DNA of 64,000 nt from Tragulus kanchil. Lineage: Eukaryota > Chordata > Mammalia > Artiodactyla > Tragulidae. The notes under the pieces were generated by a model. It searched no databases. It saw only the letters and a list, made by a program, of their open reading frames with translations, and had not been told where the DNA came from. Where the stretch lies: NCBI GenBank assembly GCA_022376925.1, contig JAIOJX010000005.1, forward strand, positions 161,513,001 to 161,577,000, in the 5' to 3' direction. The translations under genes and the position numbers were made by a program. Below are positions 48,126-60,641 of this stretch, piece by piece (position 1 is the first letter of the stretch; every line of letters begins with the position of its first letter).

Positions 48126-48700
48126 GGGAGTTTATAATATTTCACACTACCCACTTGAGACCAAACCCACAGGCGCCTTACCTCCTCCCCAAGTCATCAA
48201 CAGCCTCTAGGTAAAGGTGAGCTAAGAAGGACACGACATGTGCCAGAGAAGAGCTAAGTACCTACATACGTCACGTAGCATGAATTCTCATCTTAGAAAG
48301 TCCCATCCTAGACACGATCACAACTGGACAGCTCCCTGAAAAAGCCCCATTCAGAGAGCGCTGCTCTTATTTGACCTCACTTTGTGGAAAAGCCCTATCT
48401 CCAGGGCATTAGTCAAAAGATATCAGTGATAATTCTTTAAGGTTACAAATGTCTAACACAGATACTAACTGGGGCTAACAAGCTCTAGCCAAAAAGAAGT
48501 TATGGCGAAGGATATTTCTCCTGGGGCCTTTGAAGAATTCAGACATTTTTCTGGATACCTACAAGGCAATGTACATGTGTAGAGCGGTGTCCAGGAGCAC
48601 TTTCCAGTCACTGAGCTCTGGTCAACTTGAGGTCCCTGCACAAGCAGGAAGTGAAGATTAAGTCACAGTCGTAAACTACCTAGGCACCGAAGGTGGGCCC

Positions 48701-48701
<1 letters not shown>

Positions 48702-48749
<48 letters not shown>
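48702..48749 (+). repeat. (CA)n microsatellite
   Basis: A pure AC dinucleotide run of about 24 units. It lies just upstream of the L1 that starts near 48830. Confidence 0.97.
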
Positions 48750-48753
<4 letters not shown>

Positions 48754-49699
48754 GCAAGAAGTAGAAAAGTTTCTGGTTAAAGGTAATGAATGATATCTCT
48801 GACAAATCATTAACTGACCATTAAACTAAACAAGGAGAGACTTCCATGGCTGAATGCTATAGATTTTATAAATTCAGCCCAGAAAAGTCACTAAACAGCT
48901 ACAACAATAGCAACATAAACAGGAGAGGGGAGGGAGTCTAATTTGCAGAGCTGACACATTCCATGATGTACAGTGTCTACTTTTCAACAAAAGATTATAA
49001 GATACATAAAGAAAGAAGAAAGTATGGTCTATACACAAGGGGAGAAAAGCTGTCAATAGAAACTATCCTTGACCCAGCTGTCAGATTTACTAGACAAAGA
49101 TTTCAAACCGGTTATTATAAATATGTTCAAAGCAATCATGTTTAAAGGATTTTAAAAAGGTATGGCAATGATATGAATGTCAATAAAGAGATGGAAATTA
49201 TAAAGAAATAGAAAATCTGGTGTTTAAAAGAATAATAACTGATATGAAAATTTTACTATACAGATTCAATAGCATATTTGAGCTGGCAGAAGAATCAGTA
49301 AACTTAAAGATAGGTCAACTGAGACTATGCAATGTGAGAAGCAAAAAGGAAAAGAAAAATGAAGAAAAATAAAGAGAGCCTTTCAGACCAGGGAGACATC
49401 ATCATGTGTACCAAGATACATGTAGCAGGAGTCTCAGAAGGAAAGAAAGGGGGAGATAGAATATTTGAAGGAGAAATGGTTACAAGTGTCCCAGATCCAT
49501 TTAAAAACACTGTAAATCCAAGAATTTCAATGAATTCCAAGTATGATAATCTCAAAGAGAGTCATACCCAGACATATCATAGTTAAGCTATCTAAAGACA
49601 GAATCTTCAAAGAAGCAAAATGATTCATCACATACAAAGAATTCTCAATAACAGTTAATGTCTTATTAAAAAAACATAGAAACCAGAAAGCAGTGGGAT

Positions 49700-51985
49700 G
49701 ACATTTTTCCAGACACTGAAAGAAGAGAGACAGTTAACCAAGAATTCCATACCCAGGAAAACCATCTCTGAAATGAAGAAGAAATGAACACATTCCCAGA
49801 TAAATAAAAATGGAGAGGAGTCAATTCTCTGTCTTAGTAGAGCAGTAGGACAAGCAATTCTAAAGGCAAAACAAGGGCTTCCCTGGTGGTCCAGTGGGTA
49901 AGGACACTGCCTTGCAGTGCAAGGGGCGCCAGTTCGATCCCTGGCCTGGGAAGATCCCATGTGCCGCAGAGCGGCTGGATTGATGTGTCCAATTACCGAG
50001 CTGGAGCTCTGGAGCGCATGCGCCCAGAGCCGGTGCTCTGCAACAACAGAGGCCACCATGATGGGAGGCCCACACGGGCCAAAGAACAAAGATGGATGAA
50101 AAATAGACAAATGAAAGACCAATAGAAGAAGTGGCCCGCCCACCCCCTTCCCTCCCCACCCCACCCCACCCCAACTCCAAAAAAGAAATACAAAAATAAA
50201 TAAATAAAGGCAAAACAAAAGGAACTGGATAATCATTTGGATCTACAGGAAGACATAAAGAACATTAATAAAGGTAACTATTCGTTAAATGTAAAAGACA
50301 GTTAAAATGTATTTTTTGTAGCATGTTTCTTCTATCTGATTCAAACAGAAATTGTACAAAACAGTACTTACAAAACTCGGTTGATGGACTTTAGAATGCA
50401 TAAAGATGTAATGAGTATGACAGTGACGGCACAAGACAGAGAGGATCAGAGCCACACTGGAGCCATGTTTCTGCACGCTACTGGAGTTAACACAGCATTC
50501 CTCCATACTAAATTGTTTTAAATTAAAAGACTAATTGTAATCCCCAGAAAAAAGCCTAAGACAATAACTTATAATACTGTAAATAATATCTGTAAACAAC
50601 AAAACTCTGTAAAAGCAAAAGTAAAATAAAAATAATTATAAAAAATACTATAAAGTAACAATAAGGAAATTAGAGCAATACATAGAAAATATCTATATGA
50701 TGCAAAAAGTAGGCTGTAAGGAAACTATAGGAAAAAAAAGCCGACATAAATCACATAGAAAATAAATAGCACAGTGGCTGGCATTAATCTACATGGTCAG
50801 GAATTACATTACATGTAAATGTATGAAGTACTTCAACAAAAAGTAAAGACTGATGAGGGGACATTTTTCCAGACACTGAAAGAAGAGAGACAGTTAACCA
50901 AGAATTCCATACCCAGGAAAACCATCTCTGAAATGAAGAAGAAATGAACACATTCCCAGATAAATAAAAATGGAGAGGAGTCAATTCTCTGTCTTAGTAG
51001 AGCAGTAGGACAAGCAATTCTAAAGGCAAAACAAGGGCTTCCCTGGTGGTCCAGTGGGTAAGGACACTGCCTTGCAGTGCAAGGGGCGCCAGTTCGATCC
51101 CTGGCCTGGGAAGATCCCATGTGCCGCAGAGCGGCTGGATTGATGTGTCCAATTACCGAGCTGGAGCTCTGGAGCGCATGCGCCCAGAGCCGGTGCTCTG
51201 CAACAACAGAGGCCACCATGATGGGAGGCCCACACGGGCCAAAGAACAAAGATGGATGAAAAATAGACAAATGAAAGACCAATAGAAGTGGCCCCCACCC
51301 CAACTCCAAAAAAGAAATACAAAAATAAATAAATAAAGGCAAAACAAAAGGAACTGGATAATCATTTGGATCTACAGGAAGACATAAAGAACATTAATAA
51401 AGGTAACTATTCGTTAAATGTAAAAGACAGTTAAAATGTATTTTTTGTAGCATGTTTCTTCTATCTGATTCAAACAGAAATTGTACAAAACAGTACTTAC
51501 AAAACTCGGTTGATGGACTTTAGAATGCATAAAGATGTAATGAGTATGACAGTGACGGCACAAGACAGAGAGGATCAGAGCCACACTGGAGCCATGTTTC
51601 TGCACGCTACTGGAGTTAACACAGCATTCCTCCATACTAAATTGTTTTAAATTAAAAGACTAATTGTAATCCCCAGAAAAAAGCCTAAGACAATAACTTA
51701 TAATACTGTAAATAATATCTGTAAACAACAAAACTCTGTAAAAGCAAAAAGTAAAATAAAAATAATTATAAAAAATACTATAAAGTAACAATAAGGAAAT
51801 TAGAGCAATACATAGAAAATATCTATATGATGCAAAAAGTAGGCTGTAAGGAAACTATAGGAAAAAAAAGCCGACATAAATCACATAGAAAATAAATAGC
51901 ACAGTGGCTGGCATTAATCTACATGGTCAGGAATTACATTACATGTAAATGTATGAAGTACTTCAACAAAAAAGTAAAGACTGAT
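49700..51985 (+). repeat. Tandem duplication 11 (about 1.15 kb x 2)
   Basis: Copy 1 is 49700-50854 and copy 2 is 50860-51985. The offset drops from 1160 to about 1129, because copy 2 lacks about 31 bases in the C-rich tail of the CHR SINE (near 50125-50165), and ends at 1131 after two A-run differences. The duplicated block lies wholly inside the L1. Confidence 0.97.
49875..50204 (+). repeat. CHR-type SINE in L1, exact target-site duplication
   Basis: Sense long-subtype CHR with the usual head and body, then a C-rich tract (about 50130-50175) and an A-rich tail. The exact 14-base repeat TAAAGGCAAAACAA at 49861-49874 and 50205-50218 marks the site. The copy at 51035-51333, with the same flanks, is due to duplication 11. 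Confidence 0.95.
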
Positions 51986-53547
51986 AGAATGGATTTAAAA
52001 AACCAATAGACTGTCTATAGGAAACACATTCAGATTTTAGAACACAAGTAAATAGAAAGTGAAATGACGGAAAAAGATATACCATGCAAACCAAACCCAA
52101 AGAGAGCTAGAATGGCCATACAAATACTGAACAAAATAGACTTTAAGACAAAAATGTTACTGGAGACAAACAAGAAGATTTTATGACCAAAAAAGGGCTG
52201 ATGCAGCATGAAGATATACTAATTATAAACAAATATGCTCTAACAACAGAGATCTATAATTTAGGAAGTAACAGAATTGAAGTGAGATTCAATAATAATA
52301 GTTGGAGACTTCAGTTCTCCACTTTTAATAATGGATAGAGCAAGTAGGCAGAAAATCAGTAAGGAAACAGATACCTGAACAACACAAGGAACCGAGTACG
52401 CCTAACTTACAGGACACTCCACCCAACAAGTGCAGAATACACCTTCTCAAGTGCAAAGGGAACATTTCCTAGCATAGACAATATGCTAGATTATAACGTA
52501 AGCCTTCAACATTTAAGAGGGTGAATGAAACAAAACATGAAAGCGTACTCACTGACTATAGACAAATGAAATTACAAATCAATACAAAAGGAAATCTAGA
52601 GAACTCATAAATATGTGGAAACTAACTCATTCCTAAATAAACTTAAGAAGCAATCACCACAGACATTTGAAACCCATTTTGAAATGAATGGAGATGAAAA
52701 CACAGCATAGCAAAACTCAGGGAGTACAGTGGCTTAGAGGGAAATTTACAGATATAAATGCCCACATTATAAAATAAGAAAGATGTCAAATCAAAAACCT
52801 AACTTCACACTTTAAGAAACCAGAAAAAGAACAAACCAAACCCCAAATCAAACAAGTGGAAGGAAATAAGATTACAGTGATAAGTAAAACAAAGACTAGA
52901 AAAATAGAGAAAAATCGATAAAAACAAAAGTATGGTTCTTTGAAAAGACTGCCATGTTTGACAAAATTTAACTCGACTGAGAAAAAAAGAGGATAAGATT
53001 TAAATTTCTAAAATCAAGAATGAAAAAGAGAACAACGCTGACAACCTTAGAGAGAAAGAGAAAAAAAAAAAAGATTATAAGGCAATCATATGAGCAACCT
53101 TAAGCCAACAAATCAGATGACTTAGATGAAAAGAATTCCTAGAAAGGCATAAAATATCAAAATAGGTTTAAGAAGAAACTGAAAATCTAAATAAAGCCTT
53201 TAACATGAGACTAAGTTAATAGTTTAAACATCCCCCAAAATCTTTCACCAATGACTGTTACTACTCATCAAAAGAATGAATACCCAATAGTCTCCCTTAA
53301 AATATTAATACCGATTTTTCACAGGCCCTTCCAAAAAGCAGAAGAGGGAATGGTTTCCAGCTCCTGTGCAGTCAGTATTCCTCTGATGTTAATAACAAAA
53401 CCAAAGACACAGCCCAAAACCCCTACAGACCAGCGTTCCTTGTGAATACAGATATGAAAATACTCAACAAAACACTAGGAAAACACAATCCAAATGTTCA
53501 TCATTTGATGGGTAGGTAACGAAACATGGCATACTCATATGATAGAC

Positions 53548-53745
53548 TGGTGGTTCCATGGTGAAGAGTCCACCTGCCAAGGCAGAAGACCCAGGTTCTA
53601 TTTCTGGGTCAGGAAGATCCCCTGGAGGAGGAAATGGCAGCCCTCTCCAGTACTCTTGTCTGAAAAATTCCACGGATAGAGGAGCCTGATGGGCTATGGT
53701 CCATGGGGTCACAAAAAGTCAGACACAACTGAGTGAATGAGCACA
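53548..53745 (+). repeat. Bov-tA/ART2A SINE in L1
   Basis: Sense element: gtggttccatggtgaagagt, gatcccctggaggaggaaat, cagtactcttgtctgaaaaa and ggtcacaaaaagtcagacac. It interrupts the L1 3' region, which resumes with the catacagcctatagccagcc block. Confidence 0.9.
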
Positions 53746-53947
53746 AACATACAGCCTATAGCCAGCCATAAAAAGGAATGAAACAGTGATAACAGGCTAC
53801 AACATGGATGAAACTTGGAAACATTATGGCTAAGTTAAAAGAAGCCAATCAGCAATGGCTATATATTGTGCAGAGGTATGCTGTTAAGTGGTTGCCTGGG
53901 GCTGTAAGATAAGGGGGGAGGGTGGTCTTAGGAATGGGAAACAACAA

Positions 53948-54458
53948 CCAATTGGCCACCTGATGTGAAGAGACAACTCATTAGAAAAGACCCTGATGCT
54001 GGGGAAAGCAGAAGGCAAAAGGAAAAGGGTGGCTTCCCTGATGGTCGAGTGGGTAAAGAGTCCACATTGCAGCACAAGGAGCACTGGTTCCATCCCTGGC
54101 CCAGGAAGATCCCACGTGCCGTGGAGTGGCTGGACCCATGTGTCCAATTACAAGCCAGTACTCTGGAGCACATGTGCCCACAACCGGTGCTCTACAACAA
54201 GAGAGGCCACTGCAATGGGAGGCCCACACAGGCCAAAGAATAAAGATGGGAGAAAATAAATACATTAAAAATAAATAAAAAGAGGCCAAAATTTAAAAAA
54301 AAAGAAAAGGAGAAGGGGATGACAGAGGACGAGATGGTTTAGTGGCATTACTGAGTCAATGGACATGAGTTTGAGCAAGTTCTAGAAGATAGTGAAGTGA
54401 CAGTCTATGGGGCCGCAAAGAATCGGCCACAACTGAGTGACTGAACTGAAGTAACGGG
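53948..54458 (+). repeat. BovB LINE 3' end inserted in L1
   Basis: BovB 3' sequence in sense: gccacctgatgtgaagagac, gaaaagaccctgatgctggg, then after a SINE gacgagatggtttagtggca, gcattactgagtcaatggac and ccacaactgagtgactgaac. It is 5'-truncated. L1 3' sequence lies on both sides, so the BovB landed in the L1. Confidence 0.9.
54030..54297 (+). repeat. CHR-type SINE nested in BovB
   Basis: Sense long-subtype CHR: ggcttccctgatggtcgagt, ggttccatccctggcccagg, gtgtccaattacaagccagt, ctctggagcacatgtgccca and gccaaagaataaagatggga. The BovB continues on both sides. The partial copy from 55157 is due to duplication 12. Confidence 0.92.
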
Positions 54459-56212
54459 CGTGGGGTTTCTTTCTGAGGGTAATAAAAGTGTTCAAAAATT
54501 AAGTTATGGTGATGGTTGCATACTGTAAATACATTAAAAATTACTGAGCTTTACAATCTAAATGAATGGATTCTATGATATCTGAAATATATCTCAAGAA
54601 AGCTGTTTAAGAGTCTGGTGACGGGTTTGGGGGAGAAGAGCCCAGCAAAAGACCTCATTCAGGCAGGATGTACATGAGCTACATAGCTGGGTTGGGGCAG
54701 GTAGAATTAAGAGAACTATTTAGGGGTTCATTTCATTGGAGCCCGGGACTCCTGACGGAGCGTCCCTTTACGGTACAAGGACCTACAAACTAGAAGATGG
54801 GAAAACACACATTAGGTATTTTCTCGCCCTCTCCCTCCAGGAGCTCAGGACTCTTGATCTCTCTAGAAGGCTTGCTTTCATAATGGCCAAGGGCAAGGAC
54901 TTCAAGTTCCTCCAGGACTGGCTCCTCTTCAGGCCATACGTCCACCCTCCCAGCCCAGGGCCAGTGTTGACGGTGGCTGTGTGCTGGTTAAACAGACCCG
55001 CTCATAAACTCGGACCGCTGACCTATCCTTGCTGTCTCTCCCCTCCCCCTGGTGCTGAGCACCTCTCTGAGCAGGTAGGAAAAGGAATCTGACCTTCTGA
55101 TGTCCTGTTGCTACGAGCACAGACAGTTTCTGAGTTCTAAACCTGGGAGCCCACAGGCACTGGTTCCATCCCTGGCCCAGGAAGATCCCACGTGCCGTGG
55201 AGTGGCTGGACCCATGTGTCCAATTACAAGCCAGTACTCTGGAGCACATGTGCCCACAACCGGTGCTCTACAACAAGAGAGGCCACTGCAATGGGAGGCC
55301 CACACAGGCCAAAGAATAAAGATGGGAGAAAATAAATACATTAAAAATAAATAAAAAGAGGCCAAAATTTAAAAAAAAAGAAAAGGAGAAGGGGATGACA
55401 GAGGACGAGATGGTTTAGTGGCATTACTGAGTCAATGGACATGAGTTTGAGCAAGTTCTAGAAGATAGTGAAGTGACAGTCTATGGGGCCGCAAAGAATC
55501 GGCCACAACTGAGTGACTGAACTGAAGTAACGGGCGTGGGGTTTCTTTCTGAGGGTAATAAAAGTGTTCAAAAATTAAGTTATGGTGATGGTTGCATACT
55601 GTAAATACATTAAAAATTACTGAGCTTTACAATCTAAATGAATGGATTCTATGATATCTGAAATATATCTCAAGAAAGCTGTTTAAGAGTCTGGTGACGG
55701 GTTTGGGGGAGAAGAGCCCAGCAAAAGACCTCATTCAGGCAGGATGTACATGAGCTACATAGCTGGGTTGGGGCAGGTAGAATTAAGAGAACTATTTAGG
55801 GGTTCATTTCATTGGAGCCCGGGACTCCTGACGGAGCGTCCCTTTACGGTACAAGGACCTACAAACTAGAAGATGGGAAAACACACATTAGGTATTTTCT
55901 CGCCCTCTCCCTCCAGGAGCTCAGGACTCTTGATCTCTCTAGAAGGCTTGCTTTCATAATGGCCAAGGGCAAGGACTTCAAGTTCCTCCAGGACTGGCTC
56001 CTCTTCAGGCCATACGTCCACCCTCCCAGCCCAGGGCCAGTGTTGACGGTGGCTGTGTGCTGGTTAAACAGACCCGCTCATAAACTCGGACCGCTGACCT
56101 ATCCTTGCTGTCTCTCCCCTCCCCCTGGTGCTGAGCACCTCTCTGAGCAGGTAGGAAAAGGAATCTGACCTTCTGATGTCCTGTTGCTACGAGCACAGAA
56201 CAGTTCTGAGTT
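54081..56212 (+). repeat. Tandem duplication 12 (1.06 kb x 2)
   Basis: Copy 1 is 54081-55136 and copy 2 is 55157-56212, at an offset of 1076. The last bases of copy 1 are degraded (agacagtttctgagttc against agaacagttctgagtttc), followed by a 20-base filler. It overlaps duplication 13. Confidence 0.97.
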
Positions 56213-58273
56213 TCCTGAAAAAATCATGTTAGGTTCAAGCTGACAGGGACCTTGGAGATTATCCAGTTTTGCCTGTTTCCCTCTTTACAGATGAGGAAAC
56301 TGAGGCTCTGAGTGGTAAAAGAGGACTGTGGTCCAGCCTTCTGATGACCCCAGAGCTGGGCATGCCTGTCCCCATTCACAGGTGGGGGATGCAGAGGCTC
56401 GGAGAGGTGAGAGGTGGCCTGGGGGACCTGGCTAGGAAACGGAACCAGTCTGCCAGAGGCTGCTTCCCTTTTCAAGAAACCCACAGGACTGCTGCCCCAG
56501 GACATCCAAATGAGGAAGAGGTAACAAAGAAGGACACTTCTCAGAAAAGTGTGACCCTGCCAGCCCTGGGCTCCAGACGGGAGGCCTCTGAGTGACAGTG
56601 AGGGGTCACAGCGGGCGCCGCCGGAGTCCCTCGAGCGTTTCTGAGCCAAGAGCAATGGGGCCCAGAGGGCGGTGAAGCAGGTTCTGCCTGCAGCTGAAGG
56701 AGGGACTGGAATGGGGGAGGGTTCAAGCAGGAAGACCCATTGGGAGACACTGCGGTGGCCAGGCAGCAGGCAGGTGGCTGGAGCTGGAGAGGTGGCATAG
56801 ATGGAGACAGCAGGGGGCTCAGATGCATTGTGGAAATGGAGCCGGCAGGGCCTGGCAATGGCGGATTGGAGCAAGAGGATGAAATCGAGAGTTTAGGGTT
56901 AGCCTGATTAGCTTCGGCTCCTCTCTAGTCCAGGTGACACTCCATGGCGGCGTCAAGTGGGTCTGGTGCTCAGAGCGAGGCCTGGACTGGAAAAATCACT
57001 GCTGACTCTGAGAAGGCTGCCAGCAAGAGGGCGTGGCGGGTGCGGGCACAAGTGAGCCCAGCAGCGACTCCTCCTGCAGGAGCCTGGAGGCAGCGGGAGA
57101 AGAGGAGCCCCTGGGGAGGGCGGTGCTGGGAAGCCTCGACCCGCCCACCTCCACAGAGGTGAGACGGTGGCTGTGTGCTGGTTAAACAGACCCGCTCATA
57201 AACTCGGACCGCTGACCTATCCTTGCTGTCTCTCCTCCCCTGGTGCTGAGCACCTCTCTGAGCAGGTAGGAAAAGGAATCTGACCTTCTGATGTCCTGTT
57301 GCTACGAGCACAGAACAGTTCTGAGTTTCCTGAAAAAATCATGTTAGGTTCAAGCTGACAGGGACCTTGGAGATTATCCAGTTTTGCCTGTTTCCCTCTT
57401 TACAGATGAGGAAACTGAGGCTCTGAGTGGTAAAAGAGGACTGTGGTCCAGCCTTCTGATGACCCCAGAGCTGGGCATGCCTGTCCCCATTCACAGGTGG
57501 GGATGCAGAGGCTCGGAGAGGTGAGAGGTGGCCTGGGGGACCTGGCTAGGAAACGGAACCAGTCTGCCAGAGGCTGCTTCCCTTTTCAAGAAACCCACAG
57601 GACTGCTGCCCCAGGACATCCAAATGAGGAAGAGGTAACAAAGAAGGACACTTCTCAGAAAAGTGTGACCCTGCCAGCCCTGGGCTCCAGACGGGAGGCC
57701 TCTGAGTGACAGTGAGGGGTCACAGCGGGCGCCGCCGGAGTCCCTCGAGCGTTTCTGAGCCAAGAGCAATGGGGCCCAGAGGGCGGTGAAGCAGGTTCTG
57801 CCTGCAGCTGAAGGAGGGACTGGAATGGGGGAGGGTTCAAGCAGGAAGACCCATTGGGAGACACTGCGGTGGCCAGGCAGCAGGCAGGTGGCTGGAGCTG
57901 GAGAGGTGGCATAGATGGAGACAGCAGGGGGCTCAGATGCATTGTGGAAATGGAGCCGGCAGGGCCTGGCAATGGCGGATTGGAGCAAGAGGATGAAATC
58001 GAGAGTTTAGGGTTAGCCTGATTAGCTTCGGCTCCTCTCTAGTCCAGGTGACACTCCATGGCGGCGTCAAGTGGGTCTGGTGCTCAGAGCGAGGCCTGGA
58101 CTGGAAAAATCACTGCTGACTCTGAGAAGGCTGCCAGCAAGAGGGCGTGGCGGGTGCGGGCACAAGTGAGCCCAGCAGCGACTCCTCCTGCAGGAGCCTG
58201 GAGGCAGCGGGAGAAGAGGAGCCCCTGGGGAGGGGCGGTGCTGGGGAAGCCTCGACCCCGCCCACCTCCACAG
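56045..58273 (+). repeat. Tandem duplication 13 (1.11 kb x 2)
   Basis: Copy 1 is 56045-57156 and copy 2 is 57163-58273, offset 1118 to 1117. Copy 1 loses single bases from G and C runs in its last 50 bases; copy 2 loses bases from C and G runs at about 57230 and 57500. The left part (54969-55136, 56045-56212, 57163 onward) is present three times with duplication 12. Confidence 0.97.
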
Positions 58274-59490
58274 GCCTGGGGAGCCCTGCTCGCCCTGTGA
58301 GACCCAGCCTGGGCATCAGCTGGTCTGGGCATCCTCTCAGCCAGCCCTCCCAGAGCCCACAGCCTTGCTGCTCTCCCCACGCTTCTTCTCAGCCAACCAC
58401 ATCACCATCAGCCGCCTGGGTCTCTGCTCCGTCGGGCTGTGACCGCAGTGAAGGGGGATAACTGTACCCTTTCCAGCTCTTTATCTTCCTGCCAGGCACC
58501 AGGCGTGGTGCGGAGAGAGTGCCCCACAAATGACTGGTCAATGAACTGCCGGAGATTGCCTACTCGTAATCTTGAAAGATTTTGTGGAAAACGGAGCTGT
58601 CTCAAGGAAGTGGCCTCAGAGGCTGCACAGAGGAGAACCAGTTCTCCAGGGCAGCAAGGGGTGCCTCTGTCCAGCTTGAACTGTGCCCAGGAGCAGCATT
58701 CCTGCCCTGCCCACTGGCCTCTGTGCCCTGGCCACCAGGCATCCCAACATGCCCTTGAATATCCGGAAACAGACAAGGAGTCAATGGCAATGCCTCACTC
58801 GGTCGCTTGGAGCATTGTATCAGGTGGGGCTCGACTCTCCCAAGCAGACTGCCTCTGCGACCCCGCGGGCGTCAGGAAATAGGAACAGGTGCAGGTGAGC
58901 ACACTCTCTCGGCTGCACCCACTGCTCTCTTGCCAGCTTCTCTGCCAAGTGCAGGTCTAGATCACAAAGGTAACAACTGCCAGCTAGCGGGGACAGACCC
59001 ACGCCAGCCAGGCACTGGAGAGAATGAAATGATTTGGGTTTATGGGTCAGGGTTTCGGAGGTGGCTCCAGGTGCAGCCACCTTCCTAGGGTTTGACCCCT
59101 CTCAGGCTCGACTGAAGGCACCGTGAGAGGTTGTAGGGTGTATAAGGGCCAGGGAGGTCCAGGCTGTGTGGTGGGAGGAGGCTAGGAAGGGACTGGGGAG
59201 GGTTGTCGGGCAACAGCAGCAAGGCTAAGAAGCTGGGCTCTCTTTTGTAGGCCCTGTGGGGCCAAGATGTGGTTTGAGGAGGGACATGCGGTCACAGAAG
59301 TCATGCATGAGATGCTGGTTTGGGCAGCAGACTAGAACACGCAGGGATGGACTGAGGATGACCAACTGAGAAAGCCAGCGTAGCTGAGATGAGGAGGGTC
59401 TGCACAGGCCTTGCAGTGGCTCTGTGGGTAGGGATGGGGCCACTGCTGTGAGCAGGACTGTTCGAAACTGGGAAAAGAGCAAGGCAAGGT
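58274..59490. other. Unclassified unique sequence
   Basis: No exon with splice support and no confident repeat. An open frame of 147 codons at 58439-58882 shows no motif I can name and no codon pattern that persuades me it is coding. Confidence 0.4.
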
Positions 59491-59499
59491 TGCACACCG

Positions 59500-60390
59500 T
59501 CACCCTGTTTATTTAACTTAAATGCAGAGTACAGACTATGAAATGCCTCGTCACATGAATCAGAAGCTGGAATCAAGACTTCTGGGAGAAATATCAATAA
59601 GCTCAGATATGTAGATGACACCACCCTTATGGCAGAGAGTGAAGAGGAACTAAAGAGTCTCTTGATGAAGGCGAAAGAAAAGAATGAACATGCTGGTGTA
59701 AAACTCAAGACTCAGAAATGAAGATGATGGCATCTGGGCACATCAATTCATGGCAAATAGATTAGTAAACAATGGAAACAGTGGTAGGTTTTATTTCCTT
59801 GGGCTCCAAAATCACTGTGGACAGGGACTGCAGTCATGAAATTAAAAGATGCTTGCTCCTTGGAAGAAAAGCTATGACAAACCTAGACAGCGGATTAAAA
59901 AGCACACACATCACTTTGCCAACAAAGGTCTCTACAGTCAAAGCTATATTTTTTCCCAGGAGTCATGCACATGTGTGAAAGTTGGACCATAAAGAAGGCT
60001 AGGCACCGAAGAATTGATGCTTTCGAACTGTGGTTCTAGAGAAGACTCTTGAGAGTCCCTTGTACTGCAAAGGAGATCAAACCAGTCAATCCTAAAGGAA
60101 ATCAACCCTGAAGATTCATTAGAAGGACGGATGCTAAAGCTGAAGCTCCAGTACTTAGGCCACCTGATGCAAAGAGCTGACTCGCTGGAAAAGACCCTGA
60201 TGCTGGGGAAAATGGAGGGCAGGAGGAGAAGGGGACCCCAGAGGATGAGATGGTTAGATGGCATCACCGACTCAATGGGCATGAATCTGAGCAAAGTCCA
60301 GGAGACAGTGAAGGATAGGGAAGCCTGGTGTGCTGCAGTCCATGGGGTCACAAAGAGTCAGACGTGTCTGAGTGACTGAACAACGACAAC
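59500..60390 (+). pseudogene. BovB LINE 3' half with reverse transcriptase remnant, copy 1
   Basis: Sense BovB (RTE clade). At 59608-59619 the reading is Y-V-D-D, the reverse transcriptase active-site motif, followed by T-T-L-M-A. Downstream comes H-E-I-K-R, then L-L-L-G-R-K-A-M-T-N-L-D, then L-D-G-I-T-D-S-M-G, and the frame ends S-D-stop near 60379, as in the RTE polyprotein C-terminus. The first half of the protein (endonuclease and N-terminal reverse transcriptase) is absent, and frame changes and stops break what is left, so it cannot move itself. Such elements supply the machinery used by ART2A-type SINEs in ruminants. Confidence 0.93.
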
Positions 60391-60641
60391 CTGAGCGGGA
60401 TGTCGGAGCTGTCAGCCTTCAGTCATGAGAAGCGAAGCAGTGGGCAGGGATGAGAGCCAGGACACTTGGAGAAGGGGTTCCATCTGGAGCTCTGTATCTG
60501 CAGGCTGGAGGTGGGCACTGCACAGGTGAGGGGCCGAATATCTGGGGGCTCTTTCCTTAAAGGTGATCAAAATCACTGGGACCCGGAGAGATGCCTGGAG
60601 AGGCGGATTGCAAAAAGCTGGGGGGAGGCACTGGCACACCG

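Larger units (their letters stand above)
48830..53947 (+). repeat. Plus-strand L1 LINE with nested insertions
   Basis: Sense L1 in order: ORF1 region (gcatatttgagctggcagaa, ccaagaattccatacccagg), the inter-ORF region, ORF2 (agggaacatttcctagcata, ctagagaactcataaatatg) and the 3' part (aaaggaatgaaacagtgata, caacatggatgaaacttgga). The 3' UTR resumes at about 54460-54615 after a BovB insertion. A CHR SINE sits in the inter-ORF region, an ART2A SINE in the 3' part, and duplication 11 repeats the middle. Frames are broken; it is a dead copy. Confidence 0.85.

Noticed and set aside
49655..50236. Minus-strand 193-codon open frame
   Set aside because: It is antisense to L1 ORF1 and a CHR SINE. Related frames appear wherever this SINE occurs (17.6, 42.8, 54.1 kb), so it is a repeat by-product.
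54736..55092. Plus-strand 118-codon frame seen twice (again at 55812-56168)
   Set aside because: The second copy is due to duplication 12 and says nothing about selection. The peptide shows no motif and there is no splice or promoter support.
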